NCBI RefSeq assembly: GCF_000306235.2
Contig: NZ_AKWZ02000002.1
Coordinates: forward strand, 124,001 to 188,000
Origin: Leptospira fainei serovar Hurstbridge str. BUT 6
GTDB taxonomy: Bacteria > Spirochaetota > Leptospiria > Leptospirales > Leptospiraceae
Direction: 5' to 3'
Length of the DNA: 64,000 bases
The notes under the pieces were generated by a model. The model did not search any database and was not told the DNA's origin. It saw nothing but the letters and a program-made list of their open reading frames with translations. Shown here in pieces: positions 30,142 to 40,821 of this stretch. Positions within the stretch are counted from its first letter, which is position 1, and every line of letters starts with the position of its first letter. Made by a program: the position numbers and the translations under genes.

Positions 30142-31760
30142 TGTTCCTCTACGAAAAATTCCTCACCATCGATTACGGTACCTGCTCAATTAAAGGGGCT
30201 CTCTTCCAAAGAGTTATGGGGAATCTTACTTTATTGAAAGCGGAATCGATGCCCATTTCGCGGATGGAAGAAAAGGAATATGAGACCAATATACAAAGGT
30301 TTTTAAACACTTATTTTCCCGGAGAATCCTCCTTAGTCTTAGCATTATCGTTGGACAAACTTTTTATACGGGAAATTTCAATCCCTCTTACTACTGAAAA
30401 AGCAGTTAGAGAAGTAATACCGTATGAGGTTGAAAGTAGAGTACCGTTTCCTATGGAAACGGTAGAGGTACTAGGTTCAATCTGGCGAATCGATCAAGAA
30501 AAATCTGACGTTATTACTTATACGGCACATCACGCGGAATTCGATACCTTAGCAGATCCGTTCAGGGAAGGTTCAACGGTTTTTCGCGGGATTTTTGTGG
30601 ATTCCATTTGTCTGGGTTCCTTAATCGCGAAACATATCGGAAAAGAAATTCCTTTTTCGAATGTTGCGCAAATCGATATCGGGGGAAAAACAAGTCTTCT
30701 TAATATTACGAAAGACGGGAAAATAGTCCATACGAGATTCCTTTCTCTTGGCGGCGATACCCTGACCGAAGAGATTGCCAAGGCGCTGAAGATCGACTTA
30801 GAGAAAGCCAATGCACTCAAGACTAGTCTACAATTCGAGCCGTTCCATCCTCCGGAAGACGGATTGAATTTATTCGCGAAAGAATACAGACTGAAAATCG
30901 CAGATGTAAAAAAAGCATTTTCGGTAGTGCAGGAATTCTTCGATCGGGTCGCAGAAGAGGCGCGAAGAAGCTTTCTTTCAGTCGGAGAAACCGAAAGACC
31001 GGAAGCGATCTATATTTCTGGGGAAGGGAGTAAAATTCGAGATCTAGATTCGTTTTTGGGAGAGAAATTATCCCTTCAAACTCGGAGATACGATTTTCTG
31101 TCGGTTAACCCGGATCTTTACGCAACTTGCTACGGGATGGCTTACCAGCTTACCCTTCCAAAGAAGTCGAAAGTAGATTTTTTAGAAACACCTTATGTAA
31201 AACGCTTAAACAAAAACCTCTTCGATTTATCCGCGTTCCATCCTCATTTAATTTTAGCAGGAATATCGATAGCTCTGTTTTTGAGCGTCTTCTTTCTAGG
31301 CATAATTTCCGATAAGCGCAAGCTTGCCGCCGCTAATAAAATACTGGCTGAAAAAGTAAAGGCAAGCATCGGCACGACCGTCCCAGCGGACGCCGACCCG
31401 TTGGAATATGCAAGAAAGTTAAAGGATGAGGCAAAAGGTCGAACGGAACTTTACCGTAAATACCTTTCAAAACCGAGTATCCTAGACGTGTTTTACGAAA
31501 TTTCTACGAAGTTTCCCGATCCCGGGCTACAGGCTTTTCAATTTCATAGTCTTACCTACGACAACGGACATGTATCGATCCAAGGAAGGGTAAATGAATA
31601 TTCTGAAATCGGAATCATTCAAAGATCGCTGGAAAATTCCCAGATGTTCAAAAAAATCACGATCGAAGATAATAGGATTAACCCGGGACTCAAAACGTAT
31701 AAAGTCAGTTTCACAATCAAGATGGAGGTGGCTTCTAAGGTCGGCGAGTCCGAACTTTAA
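30141..31760 (+). CDS. gspL: Type II secretion protein GspL-like
   Basis: The protein has an actin-like N-terminal cytoplasmic domain (LTIDYGTCSIKGALFQR, then QIDIGGKTSLLNITKDGKIV and YISGEGSKIRDLDSFLG), one membrane helix at about 370-390 (LILAGISIALFLSVFFLG) and a periplasmic ferredoxin-like part. GspL recruits the GspE ATPase to the membrane. The ATG at 30141 is preferred to the TTG at 30138 because GGAGG lies five to six bases before it. It overlaps the gspK stop by one base. Confidence 0.85.
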   Translation: MFLYEKFLTIDYGTCSIKGALFQRVMGNLTLLKAESMPISRMEEKEYETNIQRFLNTYFPGESSLVLALSLDKLFIREISIPLTTEKAVREVIPYEVESRVPFPMETVEVLGSIWRIDQEKSDVITYTAHHAEFDTLADPFREGSTVFRGIFVDSICLGSLIAKHIGKEIPFSNVAQIDIGGKTSLLNITKDGKIVHTRFLSLGGDTLTEEIAKALKIDLEKANALKTSLQFEPFHPPEDGLNLFAKEYRLKIADVKKAFSVVQEFFDRVAEEARRSFLSVGETERPEAIYISGEGSKIRDLDSFLGEKLSLQTRRYDFLSVNPDLYATCYGMAYQLTLPKKSKVDFLETPYVKRLNKNLFDLSAFHPHLILAGISIALFLSVFFLGIISDKRKLAAANKILAEKVKASIGTTVPADADPLEYARKLKDEAKGRTELYRKYLSKPSILDVFYEISTKFPDPGLQAFQFHSLTYDNGHVSIQGRVNEYSEIGIIQRSLENSQMFKKITIEDNRINPGLKTYKVSFTIKMEVASKVGESEL

Positions 31761-31775
31761 GCCGATGCAGGTTTT

Positions 31776-32300
31776 ATGTGGCAGAAACTAGAACCACGAG
31801 AACGCCTCCTTCTTTTAATCGCGGGTGGGATGGTGATTCTAGCCTTGCTTTTTGTCGCAGGCAGGAAAATTTACAGACTCAGGACTGATTTATCCGATAC
31901 CGTAAATGATACCCCTGGCCAACTTGCCAAACTGGATAAAATCATCGGTGAATACTTATATTTTAGCACGTTAGACACGACCGGTGGAGAGAGAGATCCG
32001 AGCGAATTCTCCGGTAAGCTAGAAAAAATATTTTTAGATCACGGGGTGAAAGATAGAATTTCGACCATGAAACCGATTCCGGCAAAGGACATCGATAAAG
32101 GAAAATATCAGGTCTTGATTTTCGACGTGAATTTTCGAGGCGTCACTTTGGAATCGATGATGAAGGTCGTTTACGATATCGATAAAAATAAGCGTGTCAA
32201 TGCGAAAGTGGAGTTCTTTCAAGTTAGCAAGCCGTATCAAGACCGCAGTACTTACGACGTAAACATGAAGATCGCCGCATACAGTGGAAAGGCCAGGTAA
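31776..32300 (+). CDS. gspM: Type II secretion protein GspM-like
   Basis: The 174-residue protein has a short cytoplasmic start (MWQKLEPRERLLL), a membrane helix at about 12-30 and a periplasmic part with a ferredoxin-like strand-helix pattern ending STYDVNMKIAAYSG. The beginning WQKLEPRERLLLLIAGG is typical of GspM. It pairs with GspL in the inner-membrane platform. It lies 15 bases after gspL and five before gspN. Confidence 0.82.
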   Translation: MWQKLEPRERLLLLIAGGMVILALLFVAGRKIYRLRTDLSDTVNDTPGQLAKLDKIIGEYLYFSTLDTTGGERDPSEFSGKLEKIFLDHGVKDRISTMKPIPAKDIDKGKYQVLIFDVNFRGVTLESMMKVVYDIDKNKRVNAKVEFFQVSKPYQDRSTYDVNMKIAAYSGKAR

Positions 32301-32305
32301 AAAAG

Positions 32306-33247
32306 ATGCCGCGAGAAAAACTGAGAGAAGAAGAAGCTATTTCAAATGAGGAAGAAGAATTCCTCACTATGGAACTGGAAGAACTTCCCGAAGAAGTAGA
32401 GGAGGATATTTCTCCGCGTTTCAGCTTAAAGCAAAAATTGATCTTAGTCGGATTGGGAGTTTTTTTCTTTCTTTTCTTTTCTTTCCTATTATTCCCCTAC
32501 GAAAATATAGTTCGAAGCGCTATCAACTCCGGCCCGGGAGGTCCTTCCAGTTTATCTTTTAGGGAACTTAAAGTTTCCATCATATTTGGGGAAATCTCGG
32601 CAAAATCCCTGGAAATTAACGGCCCTAGCGTTCGCGCAAAGGCCAACGAAGCAAGCATACAAGCCGGTCTTATATCTTTGCTTCGCAAGAAAATCAACGG
32701 CGAATTTCGGATTTCTGGAATCAAACTTGATTACGACGGGAATCCGCTAGGCACGATCGATTCCTTAAAAGGTTTTTTAAAATTAGATTCTATCGCTTTA
32801 CCCGCAAGCCGTCAAAGCGGGTCTTTTCAAATAGGGATGCCTTCCGGAAGCAGGGGATTTCTTCCCGGCTTACCTGAACTTCCAGTCCTGGATAAACTCG
32901 AGAATTTTAGAATCAATAAATTATCGCTTAAATCTAGACTTAACCAAGGGAATTTGGATATCGACGAATTTGTTTTGGATACGTCCATTGCACGCTTCGA
33001 CATAACCGGAAATATTCGACTTTCCGATTCTCTCGGCTTTTCCCAATTAAATCTGAAAGTATGCCTAGAATTGGAACGTAACTTCGCCTTAGAACGGGAA
33101 GATATAGTCGGAATGCTTGCACTTTTAGAAAAAAGCGGAGGGGGAAAATGTCTCCCGATTACGGGAATTTTGCAAAAGCCAGAAGTTAAAATCCCGGGTT
33201 TAAACGGAGGACCTCCTGGAGCGCCGCCGATCGGCCCGACCCCATAA
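32306..33247 (+). CDS. gspN: Type II secretion protein GspN-like
   Basis: The 313-residue protein starts with a strongly acidic cytoplasmic segment (EEEAISNEEEEFLTMELEELP), then one membrane helix (about 50-68) and a periplasmic domain with repeating strands (FRELKVSIIFGEISAKSLEI, then LDIDEFVLDTSIARFDITGN) as in GspN/AsmA-like proteins. The acidic head is unusual for GspN. It is the last gene of the series, and a bidirectional terminator follows after about 245 bases. Confidence 0.75.
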   Translation: MPREKLREEEAISNEEEEFLTMELEELPEEVEEDISPRFSLKQKLILVGLGVFFFLFFSFLLFPYENIVRSAINSGPGGPSSLSFRELKVSIIFGEISAKSLEINGPSVRAKANEASIQAGLISLLRKKINGEFRISGIKLDYDGNPLGTIDSLKGFLKLDSIALPASRQSGSFQIGMPSGSRGFLPGLPELPVLDKLENFRINKLSLKSRLNQGNLDIDEFVLDTSIARFDITGNIRLSDSLGFSQLNLKVCLELERNFALEREDIVGMLALLEKSGGGKCLPITGILQKPEVKIPGLNGGPPGAPPIGPTP

Positions 33248-33588
33248 TACTTTTATAATTCATTTAATTCGCTTAATCAAAGTCGGTTCTTCTCGAGTAA
33301 ACAGAGTCGAATTGAGAATACGAAAATTTTCAAGTAAATAGCTTTTCAAGTCTCTACTTCAATATTCAATAATATGAATGTGCTTTTTTTCGCGTAAGGC
33401 AAATTTATCTGTCAGTAAAACTGGCTGTAAACGTGAAAGCTAACTCGTAAATAGTAGAACAAATAGGACGAATTTTACTCGATCTTATATAAAATAAAAG
33501 CCCGTGGTGAATCACCAAGGGCTTTTATCATTGCATCGAAACAAACGGTACTCTTATTTCTTAAATTTCCCGTTCCTTTACTTATAGG
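33248..33588. other. Intergenic region between gspN and nrdJ
   Basis: These 341 bases separate two convergent transcription units. The left 240 bases are A/T-rich with no convincing frame, RNA gene or repeat that I can see. The right part holds the hairpin at 33494-33528, listed separately. The last 60 bases belong to the nrdJ 3' flank. Confidence 0.6.
33494..33528. terminator. Bidirectional rho-independent terminator
   Basis: ATAAAAGCCC (33494-33503) pairs perfectly with GGGCTTTTAT (33519-33528), and the inner TGGTGA/TCACCA extends the hairpin. The A-rich left arm and T-rich right arm give a U-run in both directions, which suits convergent gspN (plus) and nrdJ (minus). Confidence 0.88.
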
Positions 33589-36500
33589 TTAAGAGCAGCC
33601 CGTGGTCGCACCGCAAGACATGCATTTTAAGCAGGATCCGTTCCGAACCATTTCGAATGATCCGCATTCCGTACAAGAATCGCCGGTGTATCCCTTGATC
33701 TTAGCCATCTTAATTTCTTCCATTAAAGCGATTCCTGAAGAAGGTTTCTCCTTAGCAATCATCTGAGAATAAGAGATAGTTTCCGGCTCGGAACGAGGAG
33801 TATCAGAGAACGAAGATTGGGTCGAGGTATCGGTCTGACGAATCGATTCGGAGGATTTTCTAGATCCGATTTCGTCGCCGCGAAGATCTTCTGGCGCAAC
33901 TTGACCTAAGTCATATCTGCCCAAATAAGTAATCGCAAGTTCTCTAAAAATAAAATCAATTACGGAAGTACTCATCTTAATATGTTTATTTCCGGTAACG
34001 ATTCCATTCGGTTCAAATTTGAAGAACGTAAAAGCATCTACAAACTCCTCTAAAGGCACTCCATGCTGAAGTCCTAAAGAAACCGAAATCGCAAATGCAT
34101 TCATCAAACTACGGAACGCGGCACCTTCCTTGTGCATATCGACAAAGATTTCTCCGATCTGGCCGTCCTCGTATTCTCCGGTTCGAAGATATACTTTGTG
34201 CCCACCGACGACAGCTTTTTGAGTATAGCCCGCTCTACGGTTCGGTAATTTACGGCGATGAGAAATATATTTATAAACGATCTTTTCCGCAAATTGCATC
34301 GGATCTTTCGATACCGTTGCTTCGGCGATTTCTTCCTGATCCTCCAATTCGATTCCGTTCAATAGCTCGAGAACGGAATTTAAAGGTTGTGAAAGTTTAG
34401 AACCGTCACGATAAAGAGCATTAGCTTTAACCATCGCTTTCCAAGAAAGATAATATGCGTTTTTAATATCTTCGACTGTCGCATCTTCCGGAAGATTGAT
34501 TGTTTTCGAGATCGCTCCGCTGATAAACGGCTGAGCTGCCGCCATGATTCGAATATGCGATTCGTAGGATAAGTAACGCTTCCCGTATTTTCCGCATTTA
34601 TTCGCGCAATCAAATACAGGATAATCTTTCTCTTTCAAATACGGTGCGTTCTCGATAGTCATCGTTCCGCAAACATAGTCGTTAGCCTTATTTATATCAT
34701 CTTTCGAAAAACCCAAGTATTCCAAAAGATTAAACCCAAAGGAATCGTATGTTTCTTTCGGTACGCCGAGATTCTTATGTAGAAAGTCCTCTCCAAGATT
34801 GAACTTATTGAAGGCAAAATTAATATCGAACGCCAAAGGCAGAGACGCTTCCACCTTTTCCAAAATTTCGTTGGTAAAGCCTTTTTCCTTCAAGCTTTGC
34901 GTATTCACTACGGGAGCCCCATTTAATGTGGCGTGACCTTTGCAGTAGTTGATAATCGATTCAATCTCTGCGGGAGAATAGCCTAGCTTTTTAAGAGCGA
35001 GGGGAACGGATTGATTGATGATTTTGAAGTAACCGCCGCCTGCTAATTTTTTGAATTTTACCAATGCAAAATCGGGTTCGATACCTGTAGTATCGCAATC
35101 CATAACCAAGCCTATAGTCCCGGTAGGCGCGATTACGGTGACCTGCGCATTGCGATATCCGTATTTTTCTCCCAACTCTTGGGCCTTATCGGAATCCTCT
35201 TGAGCGGCTTTTAGTAAGTACGAAGGACAGAAGGCCGGATCGATTCCAACCGGTTTAATAGTGAGTCCTTCATAGTCCTGAGAAGGAGCATTATACGCGG
35301 CTCTGCGGTGATTTCGTATTACACGGAGCATATGCTTCTTGTTCTTTTCGTATCCGGCAAACGGACCTAATTCCTTGGCAATTTGCGCGGAAGTAGAGTA
35401 GGCGGTCATATGCATAACGCTAGTGATTGCACCGGTGATTGCCATGGCTTCCTTAGAATCATATGGAATTCCCATAATCATCAACGCGGAGCCTAGGTTT
35501 GCATACCCTAAACCGAGAGTCCGGAACTTATATGATAGTTCAGCGATCTCCTTCGAAGGAAATTGCGCCATAGTAACTGAGATTTCTAAAATAATCGTCC
35601 AAAGGCTGCAAAGATATCGAAACCCTTCCACATCGAAAATGAGAGTTTCCGGATTGATGAACTTCTGAAGATTCGCGGAAGCCAAATTACAAGCAGTATT
35701 GTCCAAGAACATATACTCTGAACACGGATTGGATGCATGGATATCCCCGTCTTCCGGACATGTATGCCATTCGTTGATCGTCGTATGATACTGAGTTCCC
35801 GGATCTGCGGAAGACCAGGCTGCATAGGAAATTCGGTCCCAAAGTTCGCGGGCACGAATCGTTTTTGACGGCTTCGGAGAACGTTTCTCCTTCAGCGCCT
35901 TTTCTTTTTCCGTGCGATTATAAAGATGCCAAGCTTGGTCTTGCTCTACGGCAGTCATAAACTCATTCGGTAAGCGAACTGAGTTATTACTGTTCTGACC
36001 TGAAACGGTATTGTACGCTTCCGATTGCCAATCGGTAGTCAACTCCTCAAATAAGATTTCTTTATATCCTTGTTTAGCGAGATCGATCACTCGCTTGATA
36101 TAATTATCCGGAATTAAGACTTTCTTTGCCTCAACAATGGCCTTTTTTAAGGCCGCGTTTTTCTTCGGATCAAAGCGATCCGGACCCTCAACCTCGTAGC
36201 AGGTTTTCATAATCGCATTCAGATGGCGGTTATTTAGTATCGATCCGGTAACGAGAGAGGCGACTTTCTTTTCTTCTTCAACTTTCCAATCTACGAAACG
36301 ATCGATATCCGGATGATCCACGTCCAAACAAACCATTTTCGCGGCTCGCCGAGTGGTGCCTCCGGACTTAATCGCTCCTGCGGCTCTATCGCCGATTTTT
36401 AAGAAACTCATCAAACCGGAGCTTTTTCCACCGCCTGACAGGGATTCGTTTTCCGCGCGAAGATTAGAGAAATTGGTTCCGGTTCCGGAACCGTATTTGA

Positions 36501-37173
36501 ATAGGCGAGCCTCGCGGACCCAAAGATCCATGATCCCGCCTTCATTTACGAGATCATCGTCTACACTCTGAATAAAGCAAGCATGCGGTTGCGGGTGTTC
36601 GTAGGCGGAGGCCGATTTAACCAGTTTTCCAGTTTTCGGATCGACGTAAAAATGCCCTTGAGATTTTCCGTCGATTCCATAAGCCCAATGAAGACCAGTA
36701 TTAAACCATTGAGGGGAATTAGGAGCAGCCATTTGAGAAGCGAGCATGAAAACAACTTCGTCAAAGAAGACTTTGGCACTATCTTCATCCGTAAAGTATC
36801 CGTATTTATAACCCCAGTAGGTCCAACAACCCGCCAAACGTTCGAACACTTGCAAAGCTGAAGTCTCTCCGCCAAAGCGATCTTCCGGCTTCAAGGATTC
36901 TAATTTTTCCATATCCGGTTCGGAGCGTTGCAGCCAATGCGGAATTCCCTTTTCTTCCACTCGTTTTAAGTATTTAGGAATGCCTTTTCGTCGAAAATAC
37001 TTCTGCGCGAGGATGTCTACGGCAACTTGCGACCATTGTTCCGGGACAAGAATGTCTTTTGCTTCAAATACAACGGAACCGTCCGGGTTTGAAATCCTAG
37101 AATTTCGTTTGGCCCAGTTAAGTTCTGCGGAAAAGCCTTCAGTTGGCTTAGTGAAATGTCTATTTAGCTTCAT
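33589..37173 (-). CDS. nrdJ: Adenosylcobalamin-dependent (class II) ribonucleotide reductase
   Basis: The 1194-residue enzyme converts ribonucleotides to deoxyribonucleotides with a B12-derived radical. Typical features are the N-terminal [54 protein letters not shown], the active-site [20 protein letters not shown], and the substrate-binding [25 protein letters not shown]-terminal Cys-rich tail ([22 protein letters not shown]) serves in thiol exchange or zinc binding. GAGGAG precedes the ATG at normal distance. Leptospira can make cobalamin, which fits an obligate B12 enzyme. I see no NrdR box or cobalamin riboswitch in the 220 bases upstream. Confidence 0.96.
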   Translation of the reverse strand: MKLNRHFTKPTEGFSAELNWAKRNSRISNPDGSVVFEAKDILVPEQWSQVAVDILAQKYFRRKGIPKYLKRVEEKGIPHWLQRSEPDMEKLESLKPEDRFGGETSALQVFERLAGCWTYWGYKYGYFTDEDSAKVFFDEVVFMLASQMAAPNSPQWFNTGLHWAYGIDGKSQGHFYVDPKTGKLVKSASAYEHPQPHACFIQSVDDDLVNEGGIMDLWVREARLFKYGSGTGTNFSNLRAENESLSGGGKSSGLMSFLKIGDRAAGAIKSGGTTRRAAKMVCLDVDHPDIDRFVDWKVEEEKKVASLVTGSILNNRHLNAIMKTCYEVEGPDRFDPKKNAALKKAIVEAKKVLIPDNYIKRVIDLAKQGYKEILFEELTTDWQSEAYNTVSGQNSNNSVRLPNEFMTAVEQDQAWHLYNRTEKEKALKEKRSPKPSKTIRARELWDRISYAAWSSADPGTQYHTTINEWHTCPEDGDIHASNPCSEYMFLDNTACNLASANLQKFINPETLIFDVEGFRYLCSLWTIILEISVTMAQFPSKEIAELSYKFRTLGLGYANLGSALMIMGIPYDSKEAMAITGAITSVMHMTAYSTSAQIAKELGPFAGYEKNKKHMLRVIRNHRRAAYNAPSQDYEGLTIKPVGIDPAFCPSYLLKAAQEDSDKAQELGEKYGYRNAQVTVIAPTGTIGLVMDCDTTGIEPDFALVKFKKLAGGGYFKIINQSVPLALKKLGYSPAEIESIINYCKGHATLNGAPVVNTQSLKEKGFTNEILEKVEASLPLAFDINFAFNKFNLGEDFLHKNLGVPKETYDSFGFNLLEYLGFSKDDINKANDYVCGTMTIENAPYLKEKDYPVFDCANKCGKYGKRYLSYESHIRIMAAAQPFISGAISKTINLPEDATVEDIKNAYYLSWKAMVKANALYRDGSKLSQPLNSVLELLNGIELEDQEEIAEATVSKDPMQFAEKIVYKYISHRRKLPNRRAGYTQKAVVGGHKVYLRTGEYEDGQIGEIFVDMHKEGAAFRSLMNAFAISVSLGLQHGVPLEEFVDAFTFFKFEPNGIVTGNKHIKMSTSVIDFIFRELAITYLGRYDLGQVAPEDLRGDEIGSRKSSESIRQTDTSTQSSFSDTPRSEPETISYSQMIAKEKPSSGIALMEEIKMAKIKGYTGDSCTECGSFEMVRNGSCLKCMSCGATTGCS

Positions 37174-37392
37174 AGCATGCTCCTCATATGAAACTCCGGT
37201 CGGATATATTGCGTTTTTGGATTATGTCACGCTATCTCGACTTTCCAAATCTACCAAAGCATTTTTTACAAACAGTTCTCGTTTTGACTGAATTTTCTCG
37301 GTTCATTCTGGTTGGAAAAATGGCTATGTCTCAAAGAAATTTCATTGCCAACCTACCCCAATTCGAAAAAATAGGCGTCGTACCGAGGAAAC

Positions 37393-37794
<402 letters not shown>

Positions 37795-38280
37795 GTGCGA
37801 ATCAACAAAGTCCCTTTTATCCTCGTATATTTATTCCCGGCAGTTCTATGGACTTGCCACACCAAAAGCAGTAATTCCACCAGCTCGAACGATTCGGCGG
37901 CGGCGTTATTATATTCGGCCTACGGTGCCAGCTTTACTCCTGTCCCGACGTTAGGATGTGCCGATTCTTCCATTACGACGGTTGTTCGAGGAAGTAGCAC
38001 CGCAGTTACGAGCCAAAACTTTACGTATTATTTTTATAAATTCGTGGGTGATAGCACTTCTACCGAGACGTTTACGGTCTCGGTCAGTTCTGGAGAAGCG
38101 GATCTTTGGATCGGTGCGGAAGGATACACGCTAACTCCCTCGGACTTCAGTAAAGTCGAGCTTAGAAGCGAAAATATCGGAAACGATACGATTTCGAACG
38201 TATCTACGACTAATTTAGCGATTCGTTGTGTTGTCGTCCCGGTCAGCACAGGCGGCGGCTTTACGCTTACAATTCAATAA
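37795..38280 (+). CDS. Putative lipoprotein of unknown function
   Basis: The 161-residue protein has an N-terminal hydrophobic leader with a possible lipobox (AVLWTC, Cys about 21), then a Ser/Thr-rich linker and a beta-rich body (NFTYYFYKFVGDSTSTETFTV, ADLWIGAEGYTLTPSDF). The body resembles a small pre-peptidase-type carbohydrate-binding or C-terminal beta-sandwich, but I cannot name the family with certainty. Start is GTG with GGGAGAA upstream. It ends ten bases before a convergent gene. Confidence 0.65.
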   Translation: MRINKVPFILVYLFPAVLWTCHTKSSNSTSSNDSAAALLYSAYGASFTPVPTLGCADSSITTVVRGSSTAVTSQNFTYYFYKFVGDSTSTETFTVSVSSGEADLWIGAEGYTLTPSDFSKVELRSENIGNDTISNVSTTNLAIRCVVVPVSTGGGFTLTIQ

Positions 38281-38290
38281 GCGAAGATAC

Positions 38291-38764
38291 TTAAGACTTT
38301 ATCAATAAGAACCAAATAAAAAGGGAACCGCCGAAACTGAATGCATATAAGTTGAAAATTTTTCCCGAAAGAAACGCATCCCATTGTTCGGCGGTCATTT
38401 TACAAAACATCGCAAAGAACAGAATGAATGAACTCCCGAGGGGAATCCCGAAAGGATGGTATTTCCAAGATGCGGAAATTTCTCCTCTGAAAAAGCAAAC
38501 CAAAGATCTGCCGATTCCGCAACCGGGGCAATCCGAGCCGGTCAATTGTTTCCACCAGCAAAGAGTAAACCAATGCTCCGATTCGGTGTCTAAGGAAAGA
38601 TAAAATGATAACGATACTGCGGCGGCTATGGCTAGGAAAAAAGTTAGAACCGGTCTAGATCTAGCGAATCTCGAAAAGAAAGAAAAACCGACTCCAAATT
38701 GAAGTCGGTTTTCTATCGAAATCAGTTGATTAGGCTGCTTTCGCAGGGCCTTGGTATTTTGCAT
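38291..38764 (-). CDS. DUF2752-type small membrane protein
   Basis: The frame contains the hallmark of DUF2752, DCPGCGIGRSLVCFFRG, followed by the W-K-Y-H-P-F-G-I-P block, with hydrophobic segments before and after (about three helices). Function is unknown in the family. The start is uncertain. The only ATG below the upstream gene end is missing, so the ATG at 38764, 35 bases inside the neighbouring gene, is given. A terminator-like hairpin (38683-38712) would then lie inside the coding region. Confidence 0.65.
   Translation of the reverse strand: MQNTKALRKQPNQLISIENRLQFGVGFSFFSRFARSRPVLTFFLAIAAAVSLSFYLSLDTESEHWFTLCWWKQLTGSDCPGCGIGRSLVCFFRGEISASWKYHPFGIPLGSSFILFFAMFCKMTAEQWDAFLSGKIFNLYAFSFGGSLFIWFLLIKS
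38683..38712 (-). terminator. Terminator-like hairpin after the DUF5684 gene
   Basis: On the minus strand AAAACCGACT pairs perfectly with AGTCGGTTTT around a 9-base loop, and the run TTTTTCTTTC follows. It stands 18 bases after the stop at 38730 and would end that transcript. It overlaps the predicted N-terminal codons of the next gene. Confidence 0.65.
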
Positions 38765-39089
38765 CCGAGAATCCAAGGATAAAATAGCCAATTCCAAGTA
38801 CGAAGAACAATACGGCAAATCCTGCCGATTTCCCAAACGCTTTTGCAAGCTCTATCGCCACCAATATGAAGACGACTAAGTTAACGCAGGGTACAAAGAA
38901 TAGAATTACCCACCAAGCCGGTTTTCCCACGATTTCCATCAGAACCACAAGGTTGTAAATGGGGATAATTGCCGACCAGCCGGGCTTTCCAGCTTTTTCA
39001 TAGATCTTCCAGTTCGCGGCCAGAAAAGCGACGATAATGACCGCGTATATTAAGATCCCAACGATTCCGACTCCGGAATTCCCTTCCAT
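38730..39089 (-). CDS. DUF5684-type small membrane protein
   Basis: The 119-residue protein has about four hydrophobic segments. It carries the family phrases WKIYEKAGKPGWSAIIPIYN, IVGKPAWWVILFFVPCVN and ELAKAFGKSAGF, and ends FSDAKYQGPAKAA. These match the DUF5684 pattern often found near signal peptidase genes; its function is unknown. The ATG at 39089 is chosen over the TTG at 39104 because GGAG lies about eight bases before it. Confidence 0.75.
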   Translation of the reverse strand: MEGNSGVGIVGILIYAVIIVAFLAANWKIYEKAGKPGWSAIIPIYNLVVLMEIVGKPAWWVILFFVPCVNLVVFILVAIELAKAFGKSAGFAVLFFVLGIGYFILGFSDAKYQGPAKAA

Positions 39090-39239
39090 ATATTTATGCT
39101 CCAAAATTATTAAAGAATTTCGGAAAAATTACATTTTCTGAAAATAAATCAAGAAAAAAATGACTAAATTTCAGGAGATTCGGTCGACTCGAGAAGTCGC
39201 TTAATAAAGCGAAATTACGAATTTACGTGATTGAAAAAC

Positions 39240-39527
39240 CTAAAATAACTCGTCGTCTTCGGCCGGAGGATTTGCGGTCCGGGTCGACCCTTCGCTTTTT
39301 GGAGAAGCGGTTTTCTTTTGGGTTTCTCCGGAAGCGGACTTCGATAAGTATTCGATTTTACCCTCTGCTTCCGCCAAAATCCCCTGGCACAGACTGCGAA
39401 GCTCCATTCCTCGCTCGTATGCTTTAATGGATTCTTCCAAGGTTAATTGGCCTCTTTCCAATTTCTCCGCGATTTGCTCCAGCTCGGATAATGCCTGCTC
39501 GAAGCTGATATCAGTTCTCTTTGCCAC
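39240..39527 (-). CDS. xseB: Exodeoxyribonuclease VII small subunit
   Basis: The small subunit has the conserved helical pair [20 protein letters not shown] and [20 protein letters not shown], then a 30-residue charged tail rich in Ser, Lys and Glu that is longer than usual. The GTG at 39527 is preferred because GAGGTG lies six bases upstream; a second GTG at 39536 is less well placed. It overlaps xseA by 17 bases. Confidence 0.9.
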   Translation of the reverse strand: MAKRTDISFEQALSELEQIAEKLERGQLTLEESIKAYERGMELRSLCQGILAEAEGKIEYLSKSASGETQKKTASPKSEGSTRTANPPAEDDELF

Positions 39528-40818
39528 GTAATTCACCTCGATTTATGACACTTAATCTTCCCTCTGAAAGGATTACTTCGAGTTCTTCCTCAATTTTCAC
39601 CTGAGTGGAAGAAGTAACGACTTTTTTTCCTTTCGTTCTAACAACGGAATAACCGCGTTTCAACGTTCCTAACGGGGAAAATCCCTCTACTTTACCCGCC
39701 AATAGTTGGAATTCTTTCCTTTTTCTTTCCAAAAGGGCTCGGAACGTCATAGGCAACCCGGTGGAATAGGGGAGTAAACGATTGCCCGCTTGCATTAGAA
39801 AATTCTTACTTAATAATTGAATTCTGGAACTAGTTTCATCCAAGCGAAGGATTCTGTCATTCAGCATGGACTTCGGATCGGTGAAAGCCATTTTATTGGT
39901 TAAAATTCTCAACCGCTCCGCCAGGTATCTCATCTGGTTTTTTAATGCCGTTTCTAAACGGGCTTCAAATTCCATCAATTCGGATTCCACGACCTCCATT
40001 TCCGGAACCACGACTTCGGCAGCAGCTGTTGGGGTCGGCGCAAATACGTCCGCCGCAAGGTCTGAAAGCACCGAATCGATTTGGTGCCCTACAGCCGAAA
40101 CGATCGGAACCCTAGATTCTGCGAAAGCTAAAACAACTTTTTCATCGTTGAATGCGATCAAATCCTCGAAACTTCCTCCGCCTCTTCCTGCAATGATGAC
40201 ATCAACGTTCCAAGCAGTGTCGTTCAATTCTCGAATGGCATTTACGATCGAATCCGGCGCACCGTCTCCTTGTACGAGACAAGGTGAAATTAGGATATTA
40301 ATCTTAGGAAAACGCTGCTTAGCGATTCGAATAATATCTTCGATTGCTGCGCCGGTAGGCGAGGTGGCTACGCCGATGGTCCAGGGAAAGGGAGGTAATT
40401 CTTTCTTTCGTTCAGGATCGAAAACGCCTTGAGCCGCGAGTTTGCGCTTTAAAGCTTCGATTTTAAGGAGAAGATCCCCTTGACCGACTTCCTCGACTTT
40501 GGCTACGTTTAAGTTATATTGCCCCCGAGGCTCGTATACGGATACGCTTCCATAAGCGCGAACCTCCATTCCATTTTCCAAAGGTCGCCCTTTGTATCTT
40601 CCGTTACTGTACGAAAAGAAAGTACATGCCAATAACGATTTCGGATCTTTTAAATTAAAATATATATGGCCTTGATGGGATCGAGACAGATTGGAGACTT
40701 CTCCCTGAACCCAAACGTTTCGGAGCAGATCCGGTCCGGTTAAAAGTTGTTTGACGATCGAGTTTACTTCCGATACGGAAAGCGGTTTTGAATCTTCCAC
40801 GATAATTCCGTCAGCCAT
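39511..40818 (-). CDS. xseA: Exodeoxyribonuclease VII large subunit
   Basis: The 435-residue nuclease subunit has the N-terminal OB-fold ([24 protein letters not shown]), the catalytic core with [41 protein letters not shown] and [26 protein letters not shown], and a helical C-terminal arm. The last part, [11 protein letters not shown], is also family-typical. With XseB it degrades single-stranded DNA to acid-soluble oligonucleotides. The gene follows the permease gene at 40822 by three bases. Confidence 0.95.
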   Translation of the reverse strand: MADGIIVEDSKPLSVSEVNSIVKQLLTGPDLLRNVWVQGEVSNLSRSHQGHIYFNLKDPKSLLACTFFSYSNGRYKGRPLENGMEVRAYGSVSVYEPRGQYNLNVAKVEEVGQGDLLLKIEALKRKLAAQGVFDPERKKELPPFPWTIGVATSPTGAAIEDIIRIAKQRFPKINILISPCLVQGDGAPDSIVNAIRELNDTAWNVDVIIAGRGGGSFEDLIAFNDEKVVLAFAESRVPIVSAVGHQIDSVLSDLAADVFAPTPTAAAEVVVPEMEVVESELMEFEARLETALKNQMRYLAERLRILTNKMAFTDPKSMLNDRILRLDETSSRIQLLSKNFLMQAGNRLLPYSTGLPMTFRALLERKRKEFQLLAGKVEGFSPLGTLKRGYSVVRTKGKKVVTSSTQVKIEEELEVILSEGRLSVINRGELRGKEN

Positions 40819-40821
40819 TCC

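Noticed and set aside
37174..37392. Cobalamin riboswitch or NrdR box before nrdJ
   Set aside because: I found neither the B12-box pattern nor the NrdR palindrome. A B12 riboswitch would also be unexpected before a B12-requiring enzyme.
39866..40432. A 188-codon open frame on plus opposite xseA
   Set aside because: It mirrors a conserved gene, is Ser/Thr-rich as expected of antisense frames, and has no ribosome site.
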